From DATMER01 sp040349255 (lineage in GTDB: Bacteria > Acidobacteriota > Thermoanaerobaculia > Multivoradales > UBA5704), in assembly GCA_040349255.1 (NCBI GenBank), contig JBEQUE010000100.1, positions 7,412 through 71,411 on the forward strand: DNA of 64,000 nt, given 5' to 3'. The stretch's first letter is position 1; the number at the start of each line of letters is the position of its first letter. Below the pieces are notes generated by a model, which saw nothing but the letters and a program-made list of their open reading frames with translations, was not told the DNA's origin and searched no databases. Both the position numbers and the translations under genes were made by a program. This document shows, one piece after another, positions 18,783-25,865 of the stretch.

Positions 18783-19811
18783 TCAGAACAGTCCGAGCTG
18801 CACGGCCTGGCCGGGCCGCCGGAAGGCCGCCGTGGAGAGCTCGACCCTCTTCCGGTCCAGACCGTAGCGGCGGCGGGAGGTCTCGAAGACCGCCTTCACC
18901 TGGTCGGCGAAGATGCCTTCTCCCCGCATGCGGCTGCCGAAGCGGGGATCGTAAAGCTTGCCGCCGCGCAGATCCCGGACGCGGTTCAGGACCTTGTCCT
19001 TGCGGTCCGGGAAATGCTCTTCGAGCCAGGCCTCGAAGAGACCGGCCACCGCGCCGGGGAGACGCATCATCACGTAGCCCGCCGACTGCGCTCCGGCCGC
19101 GGCCGCGGCCTCCAGGATCTTCGGGATCTCGTGGTCGGTGATCGCCGGCACCACCGGCGCCACCATCACCCCGACCGGAATGCCCGCCGCCGCGAGCCGC
19201 TCGATGGCCTTGAGCCTCTCGCGCGGGTGCGAGGCCCGGGGCTCCATCCTCCGCGCCAGCTCGCCGTCCAGCGTGGTGATCGAGAGGAACGCCGCGGCGG
19301 CGCCGTGGGAGGCCAGCTCCGACAGGTGATCGATGTCGCGCGTGATCAGCTCGTTCTTCGTGATCACCCCGACCGGGTTGCGGAACTCGGCCAGCACCGC
19401 GAGGCACCGGCGGGTGATCTCCAGCCTGCGCTCCACCGGCTGATAGGGATCGGTGACGCCGCTCATCACCAGCTCCTCGGGCTTCCACTTCGGGGAGGAC
19501 AGCTCGCGGCGCAGGAGCTCCGGCGCGTCCTCCTTCACCAGGATGCGGCTCTCGAAGTCGATGCCGGCGGAAAAGCCGAGGTACTCGTGCGTGGGCCGGG
19601 CGTAGCAGTAGATGCAGCCGTGCTCGCACCCGCGGTACGGGTTGACCGAGGCGTTGAAGCCGATGTCCGGACTGTCGTTGCGGCTGATGACCGAGCGCGA
19701 CTCGTCGGGCAGGAGCCGGGTCTCGGCCCGGTCCGGGCCGGGGATCTCCAGCTCGACGGCGATGCGCTCGAAGCGGTTGGTCGGATTGATGGGGGCGCCG
19801 CGGCCGTGCAC
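18783..19811 (-). CDS. SplB-like/PA0069-type radical SAM protein
   Basis: A 342-residue radical SAM enzyme. The cluster-binding motif is C62-x3-C66-x2-C69 in 'YRGCEHGCIYCYARPTHEYL'. The neighbouring sequence 'GFNASVNPYRGC' and the later 'SGVTDPYQPVERRLEITRR' are typical of the COG1533 group related to spore photoproduct lyase. The substrate is unknown; a DNA or nucleotide repair role is possible but not shown. The ATG at 19811 places the conserved 'GRGAPINPTNRFE' at the N-terminus. Confidence 0.9.
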   Translation of the reverse strand: MHGRGAPINPTNRFERIAVELEIPGPDRAETRLLPDESRSVISRNDSPDIGFNASVNPYRGCEHGCIYCYARPTHEYLGFSAGIDFESRILVKEDAPELLRRELSSPKWKPEELVMSGVTDPYQPVERRLEITRRCLAVLAEFRNPVGVITKNELITRDIDHLSELASHGAAAAFLSITTLDGELARRMEPRASHPRERLKAIERLAAAGIPVGVMVAPVVPAITDHEIPKILEAAAAAGAQSAGYVMMRLPGAVAGLFEAWLEEHFPDRKDKVLNRVRDLRGGKLYDPRFGSRMRGEGIFADQVKAVFETSRRRYGLDRKRVELSTAAFRRPGQAVQLGLF

Positions 19812-19861
19812 CCGGCCACTGTACCAAATTACGCCCGCGTTACGCCAGGGATGGACGACTG

Positions 19862-19890
19862 GCCCCCCGCCGGCGCGGCCGGCGGGGGGC
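19862..19890 (-). terminator. Strong GC hairpin after the halogenase gene
   Basis: A perfect 13-bp stem (GCCCCCCGCCGGC, 19862-19874, with its complement at 19878-19890, loop GCG) lies ten bases after the halogenase stop. There is no clear T-run, so it may act as a stabilising 3' hairpin or a Rho-assisted terminator. Confidence 0.6.
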
Positions 19891-19899
19891 GCGGACGGA

Positions 19900-21555
19900 T
19901 CAGACGGCGGGCTGGTTCAGAGCGACCAGCTCCTTCCAGAGCTGTCCGGCGTCGTCATAGAGGAAGGGCGCGACCGGCTCGTTCATGCGGCTGGCGCGCT
20001 GCCGCACGTGGGTCAGGTACTCGTACTGGGACGGCAGGGTCGCGACCAGGTACTGGGAGCGCTCCTTGACCTTGCGGAACATCTCCAGCGCATTGCGGTC
20101 GTCCATGTGGTCGAGGACCGGCAGGCTCCGGGTCGGCTCGTGGCCCAGGCCGAGCATCATCACCGAGTACGAGTACGACTCGAAGCCGTGGTAGTCGGAA
20201 TTGATGCTCTTGTTGTTCGGCAGCCGGTTCTTCCAGAGCTCCAGCCGCTCCTTCACGGTGTCCGGGACCTTGAGCTCGCTGCGGACCGCCTGCCAGAACG
20301 GGGTGTCGTCCCGGTCGGTCACGCAGTAGTGCAGGGCCAGGAAGTCGCGCACGCCGTCGATGGCGTGGGCCACCGCCCGGTTGTAGCTCGCGACCACGGA
20401 CTCGTCCATCTCGTTGCCCGGGAAGTGGCGGACCAGCTCCTCGATGCCGTGCTGGATGAAGAAGATCCCGGTGGACTCCAGGGGCTCCACGAAGCCGCTC
20501 GACAGGCCGATCGCGACGCAGTTCTTCACCCACGAGTTGCGGTTGCGGCCGATGCGCATCTTGACGTGGTTGGCCCGGCAGTTGTCCGCCATGGGTCCGA
20601 GGTACTGGCGGAACTCCGCCTCGGCCTCGTCCTTCGAGATGAACTTGCTGCTGTAGACGTAGCCCGTGCCGATGCGGCCGTAGAGCGGGATGTTCCACAC
20701 CCAGCCGGCGCTCAGGGCGGTGGCGGAGGTGAACGGCTCCATGCCGCGGGACTTGATGTCCACCGGCACCTGGAGCGCCACCGCGCTGTCGTTGAGCAGG
20801 CAGTCGCTGAAGGAGATGAAGGGCTCCTTCAAGGCCTGGTTGATCAGCAGGCCGCGGAAGCCGGAGCAGTCGACGAACAGGTCGGCCGAGAGCGTCCCGT
20901 GCTGCTTGGTGACGAGGTGCGAGATGCTGCCGTCCTCGGCAAGCTCGACGTGGATCACCTCGTCCTCGACCTTGCGCACGCCGCGCTGGGTGGCGTACGT
21001 CTCCAGGAAGTTGGCGAGGAGGCCGGCGTCGAAGTGGTAGGCGTAGGGATACTGGACGTCGTGCTCCGCCAGGAACGCGTTCGGCACGCGGTCGCCCTCG
21101 GCGAAGTAGTTCTGGACCTTCTCGTCGAAGACCCGGCCGTCGAGATAGCGGGGGGAGCGCTTGGCGTCGCAGATCGCGGGGATGGTGAAGCAGGAGTAGT
21201 CGAAGGCCTCCTCGCCGCGCTTGAGCTTGAGCCACCACTCGGCGGCGTTGTAGCCGTCGACCATTTCATAGCGCTGGAACGGGTGGTAGAAGTGGCCACC
21301 CTGCTTGCGCCAGTTGACGAATTTGATTGCGAGCTTGTAGGCCGCGTTGCAGCTCGGCATCCACTCGTGCTCTTCGAGGCCGAGATAGTCGAAGAAGAGC
21401 TTGATGGTGCTGAAGGTCGCCTCGCCCACCCCGATGCTCTTGATGTGGGGCGCCTCGACGAGGGTGATGTCGACTCCCTTCAGGGCTTTCTTGAGATAGC
21501 TGGCCGTCATCCAGCCCGACGACCCCCCACCGACAATCACGACGCTCTTGGCCAT
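19900..21555 (-). CDS. Flavin-dependent tryptophan halogenase (PrnA/RebH family)
   Basis: A 551-residue FADH2-dependent halogenase. It has the FAD motif GGGSSGW (9-15) and GVGEAT (42-47). The catalytic lysine is K74 in AAYKLAIKFVNW, equivalent to RebH K79. The diagnostic WxWxIP is WVWNIP (285-290). The glutamate-containing SGFVEPLESTGIFF (353-366) lines the active site. All known catalytic residues are present. It would chlorinate or brominate an indole or tryptophan-like substrate using reduced flavin from a separate reductase. No flavin reductase or biosynthetic gene is adjacent, so the substrate cannot be guessed. Confidence 0.93.
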   Translation of the reverse strand: MAKSVVIVGGGSSGWMTASYLKKALKGVDITLVEAPHIKSIGVGEATFSTIKLFFDYLGLEEHEWMPSCNAAYKLAIKFVNWRKQGGHFYHPFQRYEMVDGYNAAEWWLKLKRGEEAFDYSCFTIPAICDAKRSPRYLDGRVFDEKVQNYFAEGDRVPNAFLAEHDVQYPYAYHFDAGLLANFLETYATQRGVRKVEDEVIHVELAEDGSISHLVTKQHGTLSADLFVDCSGFRGLLINQALKEPFISFSDCLLNDSAVALQVPVDIKSRGMEPFTSATALSAGWVWNIPLYGRIGTGYVYSSKFISKDEAEAEFRQYLGPMADNCRANHVKMRIGRNRNSWVKNCVAIGLSSGFVEPLESTGIFFIQHGIEELVRHFPGNEMDESVVASYNRAVAHAIDGVRDFLALHYCVTDRDDTPFWQAVRSELKVPDTVKERLELWKNRLPNNKSINSDYHGFESYSYSVMMLGLGHEPTRSLPVLDHMDDRNALEMFRKVKERSQYLVATLPSQYEYLTHVRQRASRMNEPVAPFLYDDAGQLWKELVALNQPAV

Positions 21556-21752
21556 GGTTCCGTCCCTCCAGAAAAAACAAGTTACAAAAAATCTCGCCGG
21601 TGTCCGGGATTGGATCCCCGGGAGATCAACAGCCTCGACGAAGCGTGCGTTCCGACCTGGCTGGGACTGCTCGAATCACGGATGCACGTTCGGAAAGTGT
21701 GGCCGCGAGACCAAACCGTGACAGTGGACAGAAAAAAATCCTGAGCTGCGTT

Positions 21753-22715
21753 TCAGAACGGCCTGGACGAAGGCAGGCCCGCGGCGGCGAGCAGACCCGA
21801 GAGGTCCGCCGGCGGCGGGACGGAGAGGGCCAGGGGCTCCCCGGTGACGGGGTGGGTCAGGGACAGCTTCCAGGCGTGGAGCGCCTGGCGCGGGAAGTCG
21901 CGGCAGAGCCCGGCCAGCGCGGGGTCGGAGATCCCCTTCCACCCCGGGACGCCGTAGACCGGGTCGCCGACGATCGGCAGCCGCGCCGCCTTCAGATGGA
22001 CCCGGATCTGGTGCATGCGGCCGGTGAGCAGCCGGCAGCGCAGGAGGGTGAGCGGCTCACCTTCGGCGGCTTCGCCCATCCGCTCCCAGAGCGTGGCGCT
22101 CGGGCTGCCTTCGGTCCGCGACGTGGTCATCCTCCGGGGCTCCACGGGATCGCGGAGGAGGCCCAGGTCGACCCGGCCCTTGGCGCCTTCCGTCCTGCCG
22201 TAGACCAGCGCGAGATAGTCCTTCTCCGCCGGTCCCGCCTTGAGCGCGGTGTGCACCTCCGGCGTCTTGGCGACCAGGAGCAGGCCCGAGGTCCCCTTGT
22301 CCAGGCGGCCGGCGAGGTGCGGCCGGCGTCCGTCGCCCCAGTCCCGCGCCCGCCAGAGGAGCGCGTGCAGGAGCGTGTCGTCCCAGTGGCCGGGCGCGGG
22401 ATGGACGACCACGCCCGGCGGCTTGTCCAGGGCGAGGAGCCACTCGTCCTCGAAGACCGCCGCGAGCGGCCGGTCGAGCGGCACGGGTCCGGGCCGGGGC
22501 GGAGGCGGCTCGACGAGGATCTCGACCTCGTCGCCCGCCACCAGCCGCCGCGACGGCCGGGCCGGCTGGCCGTTGACCCGCACGAGCCCCTGCTCCACCC
22601 AGCCGCGGACCCGCGCCCGGGTGAGAGCCGGCACGCCGGCGAGGTGCCGGACGACCGCCACGTCGAGGCGGACCCCCGCGCCTTGCCGATCGACCAGGAA
22701 GGCCTGGGGGATCAG
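21753..22715 (-). CDS. RluA/RluD-family pseudouridine synthase
   Basis: About 320 residues: an S4 RNA-binding domain ('RLDVAVVRHLAGV ... VRVNGQPARPSRRL'), then the synthase domain with the catalytic aspartate in HLAGRLDKGTSGLLL. The later 'LTGRMHQIRVHL' and 'GDPVYG' are also diagnostic. It isomerises uridine in 23S rRNA or tRNA. The S4 domain requires a start before FLVDRQGAGVRLD, yet no ATG, GTG or TTG is available there. A CTG at 22715 overlapping the stop of the upstream receiver gene (CTGA) is the best candidate, implying coupled translation. Confidence 0.85.
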   Translation of the reverse strand: MIPQAFLVDRQGAGVRLDVAVVRHLAGVPALTRARVRGWVEQGLVRVNGQPARPSRRLVAGDEVEILVEPPPPRPGPVPLDRPLAAVFEDEWLLALDKPPGVVVHPAPGHWDDTLLHALLWRARDWGDGRRPHLAGRLDKGTSGLLLVAKTPEVHTALKAGPAEKDYLALVYGRTEGAKGRVDLGLLRDPVEPRRMTTSRTEGSPSATLWERMGEAAEGEPLTLLRCRLLTGRMHQIRVHLKAARLPIVGDPVYGVPGWKGISDPALAGLCRDFPRQALHAWKLSLTHPVTGEPLALSVPPPADLSGLLAAAGLPSSRPF

Positions 22716-23134
22716 CTCGGCGACCCGAAGCCGCCGCGGGAGGCGTTGGTGAGGACCTGCCGCAGCGTCTCGATGTCCACCGGCTTCATGAGGTAGCGGT
22801 CGAAGCCGGCCTCCCGGGCCTGGCGCTGGTGCTCGTCGCCGCGGTAGGCGGTGACCGCCGAGATGAACAGCCGTTCGCCGCCGGGCCGTCCGCGGAGGCG
22901 GCGCGCGACCTCGAAGCCGTCCATGCCGGGCAGCCCGAGGTCGAGCAGGAGCACGTCGGGCATCTCCTGGTCGACGGCGTCGAGAGCGGCCTGACCGCTC
23001 GCGACGAGGCGCGGCGCATACCCCCACAGGGAGAGCAGGGCGCCCATCATCTGCAGGCTCTCGGGATCGTCCTCGACCACCAGGATGCGCAAGGGCGACG
23101 TCTGCGGCGAGTCGGAGTAGGCCACAGGCTCCAT
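22712..23134 (-). CDS. Stand-alone response regulator receiver protein
   Basis: A 140-residue CheY-like protein without output domain. It has the acidic pocket EDD (21-23), phosphoacceptor D65 in LLLDLGLPGMDG, T95 and the conserved K117 in LMKPVD. It should be phosphorylated by an unlinked histidine kinase. Its stop overlaps the first codon of the pseudouridine synthase gene; whether the two functions are related is unknown. Confidence 0.92.
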   Translation of the reverse strand: MEPVAYSDSPQTSPLRILVVEDDPESLQMMGALLSLWGYAPRLVASGQAALDAVDQEMPDVLLLDLGLPGMDGFEVARRLRGRPGGERLFISAVTAYRGDEHQRQAREAGFDRYLMKPVDIETLRQVLTNASRGGFGSPS

Positions 23135-23224
23135 AGGGCGCGAATGTTACACGGAACGGGCGTTCGGGCAACAGGGTGAGATACCCTTCCGCTTCTGGCA
23201 CCGACCTTTTCGAGGAAAACCGAT

Positions 23225-25666
23225 ATGCTTCATCCGCACCGACGCCTCACCGCCGCGGCCCTGGCTCTCCTTCTGCTCCCACTGCTCCCATTGCCGGCCG
23301 CCCTGGCGCAGCCCGATTCCGGGTCGGGCGAGCCGACGCTCGAAACGATCATGGCTCATCCGGACTGGCTCGGGAATCCGCCCGAGGACCCTTACTGGGC
23401 CGACGACGGCCGCGCCGTCTACTACGAGCACAAGCGCACCGGCGAGGAGCAGAAGGACCTGGTCCGGGTCGACCTGGAGAGCGGCGAGGCCGCCATGGTC
23501 GGGCTCGGCGACGTCGGCAAGGCCGACGCTCCCGGCGGCGACCTCAGCCTCGACCGGCGCTGGAAGACCTATGCCCGCGAGGGCGACGTCTTCCTCAAGG
23601 ACCTCCAGACCGGGACGCTCCGGCAGATCACCCGCACCGAGGAGGAGGAGAAGGATCCGCGGTTCCTGGCCGGAGACAACCGCATCGCCTTCCAACGCGG
23701 CGACCAGGTGTTCGTCTACGACCTCGTGTCCGGCACCCTCTTCCAGCCCACCGAGCTGAAGCTGGAGAAGGACCCCGCCGAGGACAAGGAGTCCGGCTAC
23801 CTCGACGAGCAGCAGGAGCGCCTGTTCGACGTCATCCGCGAAGGAAAGAAGAAGAAGGAGCAGGCCCGGGAGCGCGACCGCTCCTCCCGCCAGCTCGATC
23901 CCACCCGCGCTCCGCTCCCCTGGTACCTGGGCGACGACGTGGCGCTCGTCGGGAGCGACATCTCGCCGGACGCCGACTGGATGATCGTCATCACCCAGGG
24001 CAAGGACCTGCCGAAGAAACCTTCCCTCATGGCCCGCTTCGTCACCGAGGACGGCTATCTCAAGTCCGAAGAGGTGCGCTCCAAGGTCGGCACCGAGCCG
24101 CTGCCCGATCACAAGATCCTCCTGCTCGACCTCAAGACCCACGAGAAACACGAGGTCGATCTCGCGAAGCTGCCGGGCATCACCGACGACCCGCTCAAGG
24201 AGCTGCGCGAGAAGGCTGAGAAGAAGAAGGACAAGGACAAGAAGGACGACAAGGACAAGAAGGACAGCAAGAAAGACGAGGAGAAGAAGCCGCGGCCCGT
24301 CGAGGTGCAGGGGCTCTTCTGGACCGACGACGGGCGCTACGCAGCCCTGCTGCTCCGCTCCCCGGACAACAAGGACCGCTGGATCGTCACCGTCGAGCGC
24401 GAGCACCCGGAGCCGGTCACCCGCCACCACCTCGCCGATCCCGCCTGGATCAACTGGGACTTCAACGAGGTCGGCTGGCTGCCGGACAACGAGACCCTCT
24501 GGTACACCTCGGAGGAGAGCGGCTGGTCCAACCTCTACACCGTCTCCATGAAGGACGGCAAGGCCCGGCGGCTGGTCGACGGCAGGTTCGAGGTCACGAA
24601 CGTCATGCCGAGCCGCGACGGCAAGGCCTTCTACTACCGCGCCAACGCGGAGAAGCCCGGCACCTACGACATCTGGCGCGTCACGGCCGCAGGCGGCAAA
24701 CCGGAGCAGCTCACCCGGATCGGCGGCGACACCTATTTCCAGCTTTCGCCGGACGAGAGCCGGCTCCTGCTGCTCCACTCCACCAGCACCCGTCATGGCG
24801 AGCTTTACGTCCAACCGGCGCAGCCTTCCGAGACGGCTCGCCAGCTCACGCAGACCCACAGCGCCGAGTACCTGGCGATCGACTGGACGGTGCCCGAGAT
24901 CGTCCCGATCCCGTCCTCGCACGGGAAGGAGCCGATCTGGTCGCGGATCTTCACCCCGAAGGACTTCGATCCGTCGCGCAAATACCCGGCCGTCGTCTTC
25001 AGCCACGGCGCCGGTTATCTCCAGAACGCCCATGCCGGCTGGTCCAGCTACTTCCGCGAGACGATGTTCCACACCTTCCTGAACCGGCACGGCTACGTGG
25101 TCCTCGACATGGACTACCGCGCCTCGGCCGGCTACGGCCGCGACTGGCGCACCGCCATCTACCGGCAGATGGGCCATCCCGAGGTCGAGGACCTGGAGGA
25201 CGGCGTGGCCTGGCTGGTGAAGAACCGCAACGTCGATCCGCAGCGGATCGGCCACTACGGCGGGTCCTACGGCGGCTTCCTCACCTTCATGGCGATGTTC
25301 ACGAAACCCGACCTGTTCGCGGCCGGCGCGGCGCTCCGGCCGGTCGCCGACTGGGCGCACTACAACCACGAATACACCTCGAACATCCTCAACACCCCGG
25401 AGGTCGACCCCGAGGCCTACGCGCGCAGCTCGCCGATCGAATTCGCCGCCGGGCTCTCGAAACCGCTCCTCATGTGCTCGGGCATGGTGGACTCGAACGT
25501 GTTCTTCCAGGACACCGTCCGCATGGCCCAGAAGCTGATCGAGCTCAAGAAGGACATGTTCGAGACCGCGATCTATCCGGTCGAGAGCCACGGCTTCGTC
25601 GAGCCCACGAGCTGGCTCGACGAATACCGGCGGATCTTCAAGCTGTTCGAGACCCACGTGAAGTGA
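23225..25666 (+). CDS. Secreted S9 (prolyl oligopeptidase/DPP-like) serine peptidase
   Basis: An 813-residue exported peptidase. The signal peptide is at residues 1-28, a beta-propeller follows, and the C-terminal alpha/beta hydrolase has its nucleophile in HYGGSYGGF. The triad is S681, D756 (MVDSN) and H789 (ESHGF). A highly charged lysine-aspartate stretch (about residues 335-360, KKDKDKKDDKDKKD) interrupts the propeller and is probably a disordered surface loop. Such enzymes cleave short peptides outside the cytoplasm for nutrition. It is divergent from the receiver gene. Confidence 0.92.
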   Translation: MLHPHRRLTAAALALLLLPLLPLPAALAQPDSGSGEPTLETIMAHPDWLGNPPEDPYWADDGRAVYYEHKRTGEEQKDLVRVDLESGEAAMVGLGDVGKADAPGGDLSLDRRWKTYAREGDVFLKDLQTGTLRQITRTEEEEKDPRFLAGDNRIAFQRGDQVFVYDLVSGTLFQPTELKLEKDPAEDKESGYLDEQQERLFDVIREGKKKKEQARERDRSSRQLDPTRAPLPWYLGDDVALVGSDISPDADWMIVITQGKDLPKKPSLMARFVTEDGYLKSEEVRSKVGTEPLPDHKILLLDLKTHEKHEVDLAKLPGITDDPLKELREKAEKKKDKDKKDDKDKKDSKKDEEKKPRPVEVQGLFWTDDGRYAALLLRSPDNKDRWIVTVEREHPEPVTRHHLADPAWINWDFNEVGWLPDNETLWYTSEESGWSNLYTVSMKDGKARRLVDGRFEVTNVMPSRDGKAFYYRANAEKPGTYDIWRVTAAGGKPEQLTRIGGDTYFQLSPDESRLLLLHSTSTRHGELYVQPAQPSETARQLTQTHSAEYLAIDWTVPEIVPIPSSHGKEPIWSRIFTPKDFDPSRKYPAVVFSHGAGYLQNAHAGWSSYFRETMFHTFLNRHGYVVLDMDYRASAGYGRDWRTAIYRQMGHPEVEDLEDGVAWLVKNRNVDPQRIGHYGGSYGGFLTFMAMFTKPDLFAAGAALRPVADWAHYNHEYTSNILNTPEVDPEAYARSSPIEFAAGLSKPLLMCSGMVDSNVFFQDTVRMAQKLIELKKDMFETAIYPVESHGFVEPTSWLDEYRRIFKLFETHVK

Positions 25667-25680
25667 CCGCAGCCCGGGAG

Positions 25681-25727
25681 CTGACAGTCCCCTGACAGTG
25701 TCCGCGGACTGTCAGCTCCCCCTGACG
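25681..25727 (+). promoter_or_regulatory. CTGACAGT box cluster (upstream activating sequence 1)
   Basis: CTGACAGT occurs at 25681-25688 and 25692-25699 (11 bp apart), inverted as ACTGTCAG at 25708-25715, with a partial CTGACG at 25722-25727. The inverted box starts 91 bp before the GG of the -24 element. The same boxes with the same 91-bp spacing occur before the paralogous gene at 29719. They are candidate binding sites for the activator encoded at 30716. Confidence 0.75.
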
Positions 25728-25798
25728 CAGCTTTCTCCCCTCCCTCCTCTTCTCCTGTAAATCACTCATCCGGTTGAATTTGCGCTTCCGGCGCCGCA

Positions 25799-25812
25799 GG
25801 CACGCCGCTTGC
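25799..25812 (+). promoter_or_regulatory. Sigma-54 (-24/-12) promoter of the large repeat protein
   Basis: GGCACGCCGCTTGC has GG at 25799-25800 and GC at 25811-25812, twelve bases apart, and matches the TGGCAC-N5-TTGC consensus except for the first base. Transcription would begin near 25823, about 43 bases before the ATG at 25866. Confidence 0.75.
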
Positions 25813-25865
25813 CCTTCCGGAAGCCGAGCTGAACTGGAGAGATCCATTCCAAGGAGAGATGAGCC

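Noticed and set aside
19900..21555. Halogenase as part of a biosynthetic gene cluster
   Set aside because: No synthase, transporter, flavin reductase or tailoring gene for a natural product lies within the flanking genes.
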